The position numbers and the translations under genes were made by a program. Positions 1-9,348 of a stretch of DNA of 64,000 nucleotides are shown here, piece after piece. The first letter of the stretch is position 1; each line of letters starts with the position of its first letter. The notes beneath the pieces are model-generated. The model did not search any database. It was not told the DNA's origin and worked only from the letters and a program-made list of their open reading frames with translations. The stretch comes from Neobacillus muris (lineage in GTDB: Bacteria; Bacillota; Bacilli; Bacillales; Cytobacillaceae), in assembly GCF_943193175.1 (NCBI RefSeq), contig NZ_CALPDF010000014.1, positions 34,462 through 98,461 on the forward strand, written 5' to 3'.

Positions 1-861
1 CCTGATGCCCAGCCTGCTGATTTTAAACGGCCGGGCCATATTTTTCCTTTGGTGGCCAAAAAAGGGGGGGTTTTAAGAAGAGCCGGCCATACGGAGGCAG
101 CTGTGGACCTTGCCAAACTTTGCGGAGCAAAACCGGCAGGCGTCATTTGTGAAATTATGAATGAAGATGGAACGATGGCTCGCGTTCCTCAACTGCGGAA
201 CATTGCAGACCAGTTTCGTTTAAAAATGATAACGATAAAAGATTTAATTCAATACCGCAACAAGCAGGAGAAACTGGTTAATCGGGAGGTAGAGATTAAG
301 CTGCCAACGTCGTTTGGCGAATTTATTGCCATTGGGTATTCTAATCTAATCGATGACAAGGAACATGTGGCTCTAGTTAAAGGAGAAATTGATCCAGAAA
401 AACCAATCCTAGTCAGGGTTCACTCCGAATGCTTAACCGGGGATGTTTTCGGTTCCTACCGTTGTGACTGCGGACCGCAGCTTCATTCTGCATTAAACCA
501 GATCGAACAGGCAGGCAATGGCGTTCTGCTTTACTTGCGTCAAGAGGGCCGAGGGATTGGACTTTTGAATAAGCTTAGGGCCTATAAACTTCAGGAGCAG
601 GGCTATGATACCGTTGAAGCCAATGACAAGCTTGGATTTCCAGCCGATCTACGGGAATATGGTATAGGTGCACAAATACTGAAAGATTTAGGGATCAAGA
701 AAATGAAGTTGTTAACTAATAATCCCAGAAAAATTAAAGGTCTGCAAGGATATGGCCTAGAAGTAGTCGAGCGGGTACCGCTCCAAATGGAAACGAGAAC
801 AGAAAATGAGAACTATTTACGTACCAAACATGATAAACTGGGACATTTGCTTCACCTATAA
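1..861 (+). CDS. ribBA: RibBA, bifunctional riboflavin protein (5' end outside window)
   Basis: Makes two riboflavin precursors: 3,4-dihydroxy-2-butanone-4-phosphate from ribulose-5-phosphate, and the pyrimidine intermediate from GTP. The frame is open from base 1, and the first codons ([17 protein letters not shown]) belong inside the DHBP synthase domain, so roughly the first 110 residues lie upstream of the window. The visible 286 residues hold the end of that domain ([12 protein letters not shown]) and a complete GTP cyclohydrolase II domain, with the zinc cysteines in [16 protein letters not shown], the catalytic stretch RQEGRGIGL and the C-terminal TNNPRKI motif. It stops 24 bases before ribH, as in the Bacillus rib operon order ribBA-ribH. 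The family call is secure. Confidence 0.95.
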   Translation, partial: PDAQPADFKRPGHIFPLVAKKGGVLRRAGHTEAAVDLAKLCGAKPAGVICEIMNEDGTMARVPQLRNIADQFRLKMITIKDLIQYRNKQEKLVNREVEIKLPTSFGEFIAIGYSNLIDDKEHVALVKGEIDPEKPILVRVHSECLTGDVFGSYRCDCGPQLHSALNQIEQAGNGVLLYLRQEGRGIGLLNKLRAYKLQEQGYDTVEANDKLGFPADLREYGIGAQILKDLGIKKMKLLTNNPRKIKGLQGYGLEVVERVPLQMETRTENENYLRTKHDKLGHLLHL

Positions 862-885
862 ACAATAATTTTGGAGGATAAAACG

Positions 886-1353
886 ATGGGACAACTTTTT
901 GAAGGACATTTAGTCGGCACAGGTTTAAAAATTGGCATCGTGGCAGGGCGTTTTAATGAATTTATAACAAGCAAGTTATTAGGCGGTGCGCAGGATGCCC
1001 TAAAAAGACATGGTGTTAACGAGGAAGATGTGGATGTAGCTTGGGTTCCCGGGGCTTTTGAAATCCCATTAATCGCTCAAAAGATGGCAAAAAGCCAAAA
1101 ATATGATGCGATCATTACACTGGGAACCGTTATTCGTGGAGCGACACCGCATTTTGATTATGTTTGCAATGAAGCGGCAAAAGGGGTATCGGCGGCTTCG
1201 CTTAACAGCGGCGTACCTGTGGCTTTTGGCATATTAACAACCGATTCCATTGAGCAGGCGATTGAAAGGGCTGGCACAAAAGCGGGAAATAAAGGATGGG
1301 ACGCAGCAACAACAGCCATCGAAATGGCCAACTTATGCAGAAATTTTGATTGA
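886..1353 (+). CDS. ribH: 6,7-dimethyl-8-ribityllumazine synthase
   Basis: Condenses 5-amino-6-ribitylamino-uracil with dihydroxybutanone phosphate to lumazine, the penultimate riboflavin step; family members usually form 60-mer capsids. The 155 residues match the family length. Visible motifs are GRFNEFIT near the N terminus, WVPGAFEIP in the substrate loop and [17 protein letters not shown], which contains the catalytic histidine. A reading frame exists from a TTG at 871, but GGAGG at 872-876 is the ribosome binding site, so the ATG at 886 is the start. It is the last gene of the rib operon here; the next 450 bases hold the B12 control region. Confidence 0.95.
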   Translation: MGQLFEGHLVGTGLKIGIVAGRFNEFITSKLLGGAQDALKRHGVNEEDVDVAWVPGAFEIPLIAQKMAKSQKYDAIITLGTVIRGATPHFDYVCNEAAKGVSAASLNSGVPVAFGILTTDSIEQAIERAGTKAGNKGWDAATTAIEMANLCRNFD

Positions 1354-1411
1354 CCATTAGAAACACCAAGATACATGGCTGGAAGAATAGATAATTATTT
1401 TAAAAAAAATC

Positions 1412-1440
1412 TATACATTTATATGTAAGATTCGTATAAT
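1412..1440 (+). promoter_or_regulatory. Probable sigma-A promoter of the cobalamin operon
   Basis: TATACA at 1412-1417 and a perfect TATAAT at 1435-1440 are separated by 17 bases. They sit about 30 bases before the first conserved part of the riboswitch, where a leader promoter is expected. The -35 box matches the consensus at 4 of 6 positions. Confidence 0.6.
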
Positions 1441-1469
1441 TAACCTGTCATAAAAAAATACATATAAGA

Positions 1470-1632
1470 ATTAGGTGTTAAAATCTTTGCGGATTTTAAC
1501 TTAATTGGGAAGTTGGTGAAAAGCCAACGCGGTCCCGCCACTGTAAATGGGAGCAACCTATAAATTGTCACTGTCGAAAATGATGGGAAGGCATAGGAAG
1601 CGATGATCATGAGCCAGGAAACCTGCCTATTT
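1470..1632 (+). ncRNA. Cobalamin riboswitch (AdoCbl class)
   Basis: Conserved blocks appear in the expected order: GGGAAGTTGGTGAAAAGCC near 1507, the GCGGTCCCGCCACTGTAA core near 1528, GGGAAGGC near 1584, and the B12 box GAGCCAGGAAACCTGCC at 1611-1627. It lies between a promoter and an intrinsic terminator and precedes btuF, so it most likely attenuates transcription of the whole btu-cob operon when adenosylcobalamin is plentiful. The boundaries are approximate because the outer P1 helix was not folded. Confidence 0.93.
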
Positions 1633-1717
1633 CTTGCGCGCCAACAAACCTACGAGGATAGGGAGGTGTGGAAGACTAGACTCTTTTTGCTTTTTAGTGA
1701 TCGAATCTACTCGTACC

Positions 1718-1751
1718 AACATCTCCATGGTTTTTGGAGATGTTTTTTTAT
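1718..1751 (+). terminator. Riboswitch expression-platform terminator
   Basis: Ten-base stem AACATCTCCA with its complement TGGAGATGTT around a short loop, followed directly by a run of T. It lies 85 bases after the B12 box and 60 bases before btuF, the position of a ligand-dependent terminator. Confidence 0.85.
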
Positions 1752-1809
1752 TGGTTCAGCGCATTTTTATGATAAGAATTCATCTATTTGAAATTCAGGA
1801 GGAAGTCAA

Positions 1810-2775
1810 ATGAAAAAATGGTATTCACTATTGTTTGCCCTGTTATTGACATTCGGCGTGTTAGCAGGATGCGGGCAGCAGAACGATCAAGGGAATGAAA
1901 AGAAAGGAACAGGCGGGGAAAAGACAACTGAACAAGCTGCTTTTCCAACCACAATAAAAGATGCCTTAGGAAATGACGTTACCATTGAGCAAAAGCCTGA
2001 AAAAATTGTATCATTGATCCCAAGCAACACAGAAATTGCTTTTTCATTGGGTCTTGGGGATAAGATAGTAGGTGTTTCAGATTATGATAATTATCCAGAA
2101 GAAGCGGCAGCAAAGGAGAAAGTTGGCGGTACGGAGATCAACCTAGAAAAAATTATTGCGCTAAAGCCGAATATCGTATTAGCTCATGCATCTTCAGCGC
2201 ATAATTCAGAAGCAGGACTGAATCAGTTAAGGGATGCAGGCATTCCAGTTTTAGTCGTCAATGATGCCCAAAATTTTGATCAAGTTTATGATTCGATCCT
2301 TATGATTGGGAAAGCAACCGGTGAAACCACGAAAGCAAAAGAACTGGTTACAGGAATGGAAGAGAAATTAGCCGAAATTATATCAAAGGCTGCAGAAATC
2401 AAAGATAAGAAAAAAGTGTTTGTAGAAGTCTCTCCAGCTCCTGAAATTTATTCGCCTGGCAACCATACGTTTATGAATGAAATGCTGAAAGTGATTAATG
2501 CCGAGAATATTTCAGGCGACTTGGACGGCTGGGCCAAAGTCGATCAAGAGGCAATCATCAAACGCAATCCCGACGTTATCCTCACTACATATGGCTACTA
2601 TGTGGATAATGCTAAAGAACAAGTCCTAAGCCGAAGCGGCTGGGAATCTGTCAACGCTATTAAAAATAAACAGATCATTGATGTGGATTCAGACCGTGTA
2701 ACCCGTACAGGACCAAGGATTATTGAAGGAGTAGAGGATCTTGCCAAGGCTGTTTATCCGGAAGTATTTAAATAA
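1810..2775 (+). CDS. btuF: Vitamin B12 ABC transporter substrate-binding lipoprotein BtuF
   Basis: Binds cobalamin or other corrinoids outside the membrane and hands them to BtuCD. The 321 residues begin with a lipoprotein signal (MKKWYSLLFALLLTFG) ending in the lipobox LAGC with Cys21, then a charged linker and a periplasmic-binding domain of the BtuF/FhuD class. Typical pieces are EKIVSLIPSNTEIAFSLGLG, GVSDYDNYP and ALKPNIVLAH. A siderophore-binding role would be the alternative from fold alone, but the B12 riboswitch directly upstream and the cobalamin genes downstream settle it. A good ribosome binding site (AGGAGG, 1798-1803) precedes the ATG, and the 3' end overlaps btuC by 35 bases. 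Confidence 0.93.
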   Translation: MKKWYSLLFALLLTFGVLAGCGQQNDQGNEKKGTGGEKTTEQAAFPTTIKDALGNDVTIEQKPEKIVSLIPSNTEIAFSLGLGDKIVGVSDYDNYPEEAAAKEKVGGTEINLEKIIALKPNIVLAHASSAHNSEAGLNQLRDAGIPVLVVNDAQNFDQVYDSILMIGKATGETTKAKELVTGMEEKLAEIISKAAEIKDKKKVFVEVSPAPEIYSPGNHTFMNEMLKVINAENISGDLDGWAKVDQEAIIKRNPDVILTTYGYYVDNAKEQVLSRSGWESVNAIKNKQIIDVDSDRVTRTGPRIIEGVEDLAKAVYPEVFK

Positions 2776-3802
2776 TCTATATGTAGCCTATTTAACAGCA
2801 GGATTATTTCTGCTCCTATCAATCATTTTGGGGATATCGATTGGAACGGTGGGTGTATCTGTTCCAACACTCCTGAAAGTTTTCCTTGTTAAAATATTCG
2901 GTTTTCTGCCAGAAAATGAGATTGATCCGATGTATATAAGTATCGTCATGGATATCCGCTTGCCAAGGGTCATTTTATCAGGTCTAGTCGGGGCGGCTCT
3001 TGCTATTGCAGGGGCAGCCTTTCAAGGCCTGCTAAGAAATCCGTTAGCTGACCCGTATACATTAGGGGTGTCGTCCGGAGCCTCTGTAGGGGCCGTTTTT
3101 ACCCTATTTCTCCAACTATCACTTCCATTTATCGAATCCTTTACACTGCCATTAGTTAGTATCCTATGCTCATTTATCACCATCTTTTTCGTGCTGGCAT
3201 TTGCAAGGAAAATCGACCGTTCTATGAGAGTGGAAACCATTATTTTAACAGGCATCATTTTTAGTTCTTTTTTAGGGGCACTTATTTCCCTTATGATTGC
3301 TTTGACCGGAGATGAACTGCGGCAGATTATTGGCTGGCTGCTTGGAAGCGTATCAATGCGCGGCTGGGAATATATTAAAATGATCCTGCCATTTTTTATT
3401 CTCGGATCCGGCATCCTTTTCTTTAATGCCAAGGAATTGAACGCCATGTCGTTCGGTGAGGAACGCGCACAGCATTTAGGGGTAAATGTCCAGAAACGAA
3501 AATTGGTTGTGTTAACGGCAGGATCAATTTTAACAGGAGCATCTGTTTCTGTGTCAGGCACAATAGGTTTTGTCGGTCTGGTTATTCCCCATCTTGTCAG
3601 AATCATATGGGGGCCTGATCATAAACATCTCCTGCCTTTGTCCGTTTTGATTGGAGGGGGGTTTCTCATACTGGCCGACCTTGTTTCCAGGACGATCATC
3701 TCTCCAACGGAACTGCCGATTGGTGTCATCACCGCTTTAATTGGTGCACCGGTTTTTGGGGTTATATTAATAGAAAGAAAAAGAACGGAAAGAAGAGGAT
3801 AA
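2741..3802 (+). CDS. btuC: Vitamin B12 ABC transporter permease BtuC
   Basis: FecCD-family permease forming the membrane channel for corrinoid import. The 353 residues carry about ten hydrophobic segments and the family signatures GAALAIAGAAFQGLLRNPLA and GFVGLVIPHLVR. The start is the TTG at 2741, which has AAGGAG about ten bases upstream and gives a usual family length; no ATG is available near the N terminus. The gene overlaps the end of btuF by 35 bases, suggesting translational coupling, and is followed three bases later by the ATPase gene. Confidence 0.92.
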   Translation: MPRLFIRKYLNNLYVAYLTAGLFLLLSIILGISIGTVGVSVPTLLKVFLVKIFGFLPENEIDPMYISIVMDIRLPRVILSGLVGAALAIAGAAFQGLLRNPLADPYTLGVSSGASVGAVFTLFLQLSLPFIESFTLPLVSILCSFITIFFVLAFARKIDRSMRVETIILTGIIFSSFLGALISLMIALTGDELRQIIGWLLGSVSMRGWEYIKMILPFFILGSGILFFNAKELNAMSFGEERAQHLGVNVQKRKLVVLTAGSILTGASVSVSGTIGFVGLVIPHLVRIIWGPDHKHLLPLSVLIGGGFLILADLVSRTIISPTELPIGVITALIGAPVFGVILIERKRTERRG

Positions 3803-3805
3803 CAA

Positions 3806-5278
3806 ATGCTTAACCTGAAACATGTGTCGGGAGGTTATTCAGGAGAAAACGTAGTAAAGGATGTCTCCTTTGCAGTTGAAAAGGGAGAATTGTTTGGAAT
3901 TCTCGGTCCTAATGGAAGCGGAAAGACGACTCTTTTAAAAATGATCAGCGGTGTTTTGCCCATCCAATCAGGCGAAATTTTGATCGGAGGGAAAAAGCTT
4001 CAGGATTACAGCCAGAAACAGCTTGCCCAGAAAGTGGCTGTCCTGTCCCAGCATTCAGCGGAATCCTTTTCTTATACCGTCAAAGAAACAGTGGCACTTG
4101 GGCGCTATGCTCACCAAAAAGGAATATTTCAAACATGGAGCAAACAGGATGAAGCAGTGGTCCAAAGGGTTATGGAACAGGTAGGGGTCGGTGCTTTTCA
4201 GGATAAAAACATCCAAGCCCTTTCAGGAGGTGAAAAACAGAGGGTTTTTCTGGCGCAGGCTCTTGCCCAAGAACCGGAAATTCTCTTGCTGGATGAGCCG
4301 ACCAATCACTTGGATTTATCCTATCAAAAAGAATTGCTCGACCTATTAATACATTGGACCACTGAAAACAAATTAACGGTCATCTCGATTTTTCATGATT
4401 TAAACTTGGCAGGACTGTATTGCAGCCGGCTGCTCCTTTTGGAAAAAGGAACGATTCATATACAACATGTTCCTGCCGAAGTGTTAAAGGAGGAAAGAAT
4501 CAGGGAGGTCTACCAAACCAGTATTCAACAGCAGCCACACCCGACTGTTGCCGCACCGCAAATGGTGCTGCTGCCGGATTTTCAAAGGAAAAACAGTCCG
4601 ATTGAGATAAACGAATCGATGCTGTCGGTTACACCAGAGTTGATTACGCTAAAATCTCCTGTCTATTTGCGAACAATGTCCTCCGGTGTGATTGGTTCTG
4701 GAACCGGCTGGCATCGAACTTTTGTCAATCGGCATGTAGATAAGAATTATAACTGCAGTGACCCTATTCAGGAAATGGCTGGATTTTTGCGGTCAAAGGG
4801 TTATGAACCAGCAGATACCGTAGGAATGATGACAGCCGTCTACCTTGAGGATGTGGTGTTTAAGGGAATAGCTGGTGAGGGTTTCTCCATTTTTGTTGCA
4901 GTAACAGCGGGAGTTGGAAATGCCATAGACGTATCCCAAAGTGAGGCGCATACTTACAGGCTTGTTCCGGGCACGATTAATACCTGGATCTTTGTTAATG
5001 GAGAGCTGACAGACGCAGCATTTATCCAAAGCATCATGACCGCAACGGAGGCAAAGGCAAAAGCAATGACCGATCTAAAAGTAGCAGATACGATGACAGG
5101 CACGATTGCAACAGGTACATCCACTGACAGTATTTTGGTTGCTGCGGCACAGGCGGGCAGAAAATTGGATTTTGCTGGAACGATTACACCTCTGGGCAAG
5201 CTGATTGGAAAAGGGGTTTATGAGTGCACATCTGCTGCCATTCAAAAATCGCTAAAAAGGAAATCGCTATGTTTTTGA
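3806..5278 (+). CDS. btuD: BtuD-CbiZ fusion: B12 ABC ATPase plus adenosylcobinamide amidohydrolase
   Basis: Two proteins in one 490-residue chain. Residues 1-250 are an ABC ATPase: Walker A GPNGSGKTT near residue 34, signature LSGGEKQR near 137, Walker B ILLLDEPTNHLDLS near 158 and the switch histidine in IFHD. Residues from about 270 to 490 form a CbiZ domain (for example SSGVIGSGTGWHRTFVNRHV and the C-terminal GTATDS-like stretch TGTSTDSILVAAA). CbiZ cleaves the aminopropanol side chain of imported corrinoids to give adenosylcobyric acid, the substrate of CbiB, whose gene follows. The fusion would couple import to side-chain removal. The frame is continuous, with no sign of a sequencing join. 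Confidence 0.9.
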   Translation: MLNLKHVSGGYSGENVVKDVSFAVEKGELFGILGPNGSGKTTLLKMISGVLPIQSGEILIGGKKLQDYSQKQLAQKVAVLSQHSAESFSYTVKETVALGRYAHQKGIFQTWSKQDEAVVQRVMEQVGVGAFQDKNIQALSGGEKQRVFLAQALAQEPEILLLDEPTNHLDLSYQKELLDLLIHWTTENKLTVISIFHDLNLAGLYCSRLLLLEKGTIHIQHVPAEVLKEERIREVYQTSIQQQPHPTVAAPQMVLLPDFQRKNSPIEINESMLSVTPELITLKSPVYLRTMSSGVIGSGTGWHRTFVNRHVDKNYNCSDPIQEMAGFLRSKGYEPADTVGMMTAVYLEDVVFKGIAGEGFSIFVAVTAGVGNAIDVSQSEAHTYRLVPGTINTWIFVNGELTDAAFIQSIMTATEAKAKAMTDLKVADTMTGTIATGTSTDSILVAAAQAGRKLDFAGTITPLGKLIGKGVYECTSAAIQKSLKRKSLCF

Positions 5279-6234
5279 ACCACATAATTTCCATCTCTCT
5301 TGCCTGCTTATTGGATCTGTTAATAGGGGATCCGCCCAATTGGCCTCATCCGGTCAGATGGATCGGCTCGCTCATTTCGTTCCTGGAAAACCGCTGGAAT
5401 AGAGGAAAGGCGAGGAAAGGGAAAGGCATTGCCATGCTGCTGGTAATTATGTTAACAGTCATGGCTGCCTCCATCCTTCTTATTCTGTTCGCTTACCATG
5501 TACACCCCTATCTGGGTATTGCTTTGGAAGCAGCGATCATTGCTTCGACTATTGCCCAAAAAAGTTTGCAGGAAGCTTCCATGGCTGTTTATCAGCCGTT
5601 AACGAATGGCGATTTGGCAGAAGCGCGGAAAAAGCTTTCTTATATTGTCGGCCGAGATACAGAGCAATTGGAGGAAGGAGAAATCGCCAGAGGGGCAATT
5701 GAGACGGTGGCTGAAAATACAAGTGATGGGGTAACGGCTCCGCTATTTTGGGCATTGCTCGGTGGAGCGCCGCTTGCCATGGTATACCGGGCAGTCAATA
5801 CTTGTGATTCGATGGTGGGGCACGTAAATGAAAAATATAGAGAATTTGGCTGGGCTTCTGCCAAATGGGATGATGTCATGAATTGGATTCCCAGCAGGGT
5901 AACGGGAATGATGATGCTTTTAAGCAGCCGGCCGCTTCTTTGCAATCGACGCAAAGCGTGGGCTATCTTGTTCCGCGATGCAGCGAAGCACCCAAGTCCG
6001 AACAGCGGTTGGGGGGAAGCGGCAGTAGCAGCCATACTTGGAGTCCAGCTGGGGGGGATTAATTATTATAAAGGTATAGTGTCGAACAGGGCTAAAATGG
6101 GGGATTCTCTGCAGCCGATTCAGCCGGAGCACATCATTCAGGCAAATGTTATATTAAGGAAAACCGTATTTTTATTTATCCTATTTATATGGATTGGAGG
6201 GATATCCCTTGAAGCTGCCTTCACATGGCGCTAA
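5269..6234 (+). CDS. cbiB: Adenosylcobinamide-phosphate synthase CbiB
   Basis: Integral membrane enzyme that attaches aminopropanol (phosphate) to adenosylcobyric acid. Family features are LLDLLIGDPPNWPHPVRWIG at the N terminus, RGAIETVAENTSDGVTAPLFW in the middle and PNSGWGEAAVAAILGVQLGG toward the C terminus, with four to five hydrophobic segments. A longer frame opens at 5224, but the ATG at 5269 has AAAAAGGAAATC directly upstream and starts the conserved part, giving 321 residues, the usual size. It overlaps the end of btuD-cbiZ by ten bases and the following cobD by 26. Confidence 0.93.
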   Translation: MFLNHIISISLACLLDLLIGDPPNWPHPVRWIGSLISFLENRWNRGKARKGKGIAMLLVIMLTVMAASILLILFAYHVHPYLGIALEAAIIASTIAQKSLQEASMAVYQPLTNGDLAEARKKLSYIVGRDTEQLEEGEIARGAIETVAENTSDGVTAPLFWALLGGAPLAMVYRAVNTCDSMVGHVNEKYREFGWASAKWDDVMNWIPSRVTGMMMLLSSRPLLCNRRKAWAILFRDAAKHPSPNSGWGEAAVAAILGVQLGGINYYKGIVSNRAKMGDSLQPIQPEHIIQANVILRKTVFLFILFIWIGGISLEAAFTWR

Positions 6235-7297
6235 TCCGCAGTACTTATATGAAGCATTGAATCTAGCGCTGCCAGATAAATTTATCGATTTCAGCGCGAA
6301 TATTAATCCGCTTGGACCTCCAGAGTCCATTAAGGAAAACTGGAATGGGTTTTATCAAGACATTTTGACCTATCCAGACCCATATGGATTAAAACTTAAG
6401 GAGGCAATTGCCGAAAAGGAAGGAATTCCTGTGGAATCATTAATGATTGGCAATGGCGGAGCCGAGCTGATTGCGCTTGTTGGGAGAAAGCTGGCGGGTA
6501 AAAAGGTTCTGATTATCCAGCCCGCATTCTCTGAATATGAGGCAGCCTGCAGGGCCAATGGCTGCGAGGTTATTTATCATCAATTAAAAGAGCCAGACTT
6601 TTCGTTTGATTTGGATGAATTTCGTTCCAAAGCCGCAACGGCTGATGCCGTATTTTTATGTAATCCCAACAATCCAACTGGCATTCCATTTTCTTCGCCA
6701 TTGCTATTGTCTATCCTTGAGGAATGTGAAAAACTGTCATGTATCGTGATAGTGGATGAAGCCTTTTATGATTTCCTAGAAGAATATGATTCTTGCTTTC
6801 CATACATCCACCAATATTCTAAATTACTGATTATTCGCTCAATGACCAAGATGTTTGCGATTCCCGGGATTCGGCTGGGTTATTTAGCAGCCTCACCGGC
6901 TGTTATTGCAGAGCTAAGCTATCTGCAGTCCCATTGGAGTATTAATTCGATTGCTTTAGAAGCAGGCGTGCTTTGTTTGAAGGCCGACTCTTTTTTATTG
7001 AAAACGAAAGAGTTTATTGCCCAAGAAAGGAACCGATTGTTTCAATTTTATATGGCTTGCCAATTTCAAGTCTCCGCTTCAAAAGTGAATTTTTATCTCT
7101 TTAGGGATCCGAATTGTGAGAATCAATTCGAGTTGTTTAACTATCTATTGCAGTATGGCATTATTCCACGCCATACCTTCAATTTTCCGGGATTGGAAGG
7201 GCAATGGCTGCGCTTTGCCATTAAGGGCAAAGAGGATAATGATCAACTGATGGAGGTGCTTAGGCATTGGCGCATGTGCCATCCTTCGTCTTTGTAA
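6209..7297 (+). CDS. cobD: L-threonine-O-3-phosphate decarboxylase (CobD/HisC-like aminotransferase fold)
   Basis: PLP enzyme that makes (R)-1-amino-2-propanol O-2-phosphate, the linker CbiB attaches. The 362 residues show IDFSANINPLGPP near the N terminus, CNPNNPTG, DEAFYDF, and the PLP lysine in RSMTKMFAIPGIRLGY. By fold it could be taken for histidinol-phosphate aminotransferase, but its position between cbiB and cobU makes CobD the best call. The TTG at 6194 is inside the ribosome binding site GGAGG; the TTG at 6209, eight bases after it, is the likely start. The end overlaps cobU by about 30 bases. Confidence 0.9.
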   Translation: MKLPSHGANPQYLYEALNLALPDKFIDFSANINPLGPPESIKENWNGFYQDILTYPDPYGLKLKEAIAEKEGIPVESLMIGNGGAELIALVGRKLAGKKVLIIQPAFSEYEAACRANGCEVIYHQLKEPDFSFDLDEFRSKAATADAVFLCNPNNPTGIPFSSPLLLSILEECEKLSCIVIVDEAFYDFLEEYDSCFPYIHQYSKLLIIRSMTKMFAIPGIRLGYLAASPAVIAELSYLQSHWSINSIALEAGVLCLKADSFLLKTKEFIAQERNRLFQFYMACQFQVSASKVNFYLFRDPNCENQFELFNYLLQYGIIPRHTFNFPGLEGQWLRFAIKGKEDNDQLMEVLRHWRMCHPSSL

Positions 7298-7842
7298 CTG
7301 GAGGCGTCCGCAGCGGCAAAAGCCATTTCGCGGAGAAACTGGCAGTTGATTTCGTCAAGCAAACTGGAGGCCAGTTAACTTATTTAGCAACTGGTGTTCC
7401 GTCTGACACCGAGATGATGGAAAGAATCCAAAAACATAAACAGGATCGGAACCTAGGAGAACAGCACTGGAGAACAATTGAGAAGCCATTACGAATTGGG
7501 GAGGCCGCAAATCAAATTCGCCAACAGGATATTGTGTTATTGGATTGTGTCACCACACTTTTGAACAATGAATTGTTTTCAAGCGGACAAACCTGGAACC
7601 CTGAATTTTTAAGGGAAGTAGAAAAAAACATTTTAACTGGAGTAAATGAAATTAGGAAGCGTGCCAAGGCTTTTATTCTAGTAAGCAATGAAGTATTGCA
7701 TGAGGCTTTAGCAGGAAAAGAGCTTGTTTTTACATATGGAAGTCTTTTGGGACAGCTGCATCAGCAATTTGTTTTTGAGGCTGATCAAGCCTATTTAATC
7801 GAAGCAGGAATTCCTATTTTGATGAAAGGGGTGAAGGAATGA
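7267..7842 (+). CDS. cobU: Adenosylcobinamide kinase / adenosylcobinamide-phosphate guanylyltransferase
   Basis: Phosphorylates adenosylcobinamide and transfers GMP to it, giving AdoCbi-GDP for CobS. The 191 residues open with the P-loop GGVRSGKS, contain ATGVPSDTEM and the RIQKHKQDR stretch whose histidine is the expected guanylylation site, and then VLLDCVTTLLNN. Its C terminus is less canonical than in many CobU proteins, lacking the usual GIVP...RDxxG block, which occurs instead in the separate small gene at 10654. It starts at TTG 7267 inside cobD (GTG 7276 is an alternative) and overlaps cobQ by four bases. Confidence 0.9.
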   Translation: MAHVPSFVFVTGGVRSGKSHFAEKLAVDFVKQTGGQLTYLATGVPSDTEMMERIQKHKQDRNLGEQHWRTIEKPLRIGEAANQIRQQDIVLLDCVTTLLNNELFSSGQTWNPEFLREVEKNILTGVNEIRKRAKAFILVSNEVLHEALAGKELVFTYGSLLGQLHQQFVFEADQAYLIEAGIPILMKGVKE

Positions 7843-9348
7843 ATGGAATAATGATTCAAGGGACATCCTCTGATGCAGGAAAAAGTTTCATTGTGACCGC
7901 CCTGTGCCGGATCTTTGCAAATGAGGGCCTAAAGGTCGCCCCGTTCAAGTCGCAAAATATGTCCAATAATTCGTATGTGACAAAGGATGGGAATGAGATA
8001 GGAAGGGCACAGGGCATTCAGGCAGAGGCGGCCAAAACGGATGCAGCCGTCTGGATGAACCCGATTTTATTAAAACCCCGCTCGAATCAAGAGTCAGAGG
8101 TTGTTTATTTAGGAAAAGCCATCGAAACACTTTCCGGGAGAGAGTACCGAGACAGCTTCTATACGCGGGGAATTGAGGTCATTAAACAATCGCTCAAGCG
8201 CTTGGAGAAGGAATATGACTTCATCGTAATTGAGGGAGCCGGCAGTCCAGTAGAGATTAATCTGAAAGAACGCGAGCTTGTAAACATGAGGGTGGCAGAA
8301 CTGGCTGATGTGCCTGTCGTGCTGGTGGCAGATATAGACAGAGGCGGGGTATTTGCCAGCATTATCGGTACCCTTGAACTGCTTGAGCCAAAGGAGCGGG
8401 AGCGGGTTGTTGGGATAGTCGTTAATAAGTTCCGCGGTGACCTCAGCTTGTTTGAAGATGGAATCAATTGGCTGGAGGAAAGAACCGGCATACCAGTTTT
8501 GGGGGTGGTCCCGTTTATCGACCATCATATGGTTGACGGGGAAGATTCATTGTCCATCAGTGAGCAATTCACTAAGCGAAGTACAGGTGCCATTGATTTG
8601 GCTGTTATCCATCTGCCGTTTATTTCGAATTACACCGACTTGGAACCCTTTTTATTTGAAGAGGATGTCAGGGTTCGTTGGGTTAAAAAGGCAGATGAAT
8701 TTGGCGAGCCTGATGCAGTTATCATTCCGGGAACTAAAAGTACGATTTGGGATTTAAAAAAACTTAGGGAAATGGGTCTCGATAAGTGCATCCTGCAACA
8801 CGTTAAAGGCGGCGGATATACAGCCGGCATTTGCGGCGGTTATCAAATTCTTGGTAAAGAAATTATCGATGAAGCGGGTTCCGATACAGGAGTTCCTAAT
8901 AGCAAAGTGCCAGGATTAGGGGTGATCCCGGCAAGGACGATTTTTGCACAAAGAAAAAGAGACGATCAGAGTAACAGCTCACTGCCATCCAAATACAGGC
9001 CTAGAGATAGAAGAAGCTTTGGAAGGCTATGAAATCCATCTAGGCAGAACGATTTTAATGGAATCGGCCCATCCTTTTTTAGTCACTGAAGCGGGCAGAG
9101 AGGAAGGCTATTTCGGTGAAGGCGGGAGGATTATTGGAACGTATTTTCACCATTTGTTCCATAATGATGCATGGAGAAACCAATGGCTAAATCATATCCG
9201 CAGAAGAAAAGGGATTCCTGAACGAGAGATAAATAAAATTAATGATTACAAGGATAGAAGTTTCGATGAACTTGCAGTAAAGCTAAAAGACCATCTAAAC
9301 TGGAATTTAGTAAAAGCAATCCTTGGCCAATGGGGCAGTCAAATATGA
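7839..9348 (+). pseudogene. cobQ: Cobyric acid synthase CobQ, broken by a frameshift
   Basis: Glutamine-dependent amidase that would convert cobyrinate a,c-diamide to cobyric acid. The first frame (7839 to about 8948) has the P-loop-like GTSSDAGKS, PFKSQNMSNNS, the VIEGAGSP block and the glutaminase nucleophile CGGYQILG. The second frame (from about 8950 to 9348) continues with KEKETIRVTA, GYEIHLGRT and the catalytic histidine region GTYFHHLFHND. Removing one base near 8949 (GCACAAAGAA) restores a single protein of about 500 residues, the normal CobQ length. Either a real one-base insertion or a sequence error explains it; both halves are otherwise well conserved, so any break is recent. Confidence 0.85.

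Noticed and set aside
1603..1791. 62-residue open frame on the plus strand
   Set aside because: It lies over the B12 box and the riboswitch terminator, has no ribosome binding site and no protein-like composition.
3022..3606. 194-residue open frame on the minus strand
   Set aside because: Antisense to btuC, which is a clear FecCD permease; the frame is a mirror of its codon usage.
5640..6035. 131-residue minus-strand frame
   Set aside because: Fully inside cbiB on the opposite strand; low-complexity Ser/Ala composition typical of shadow frames.
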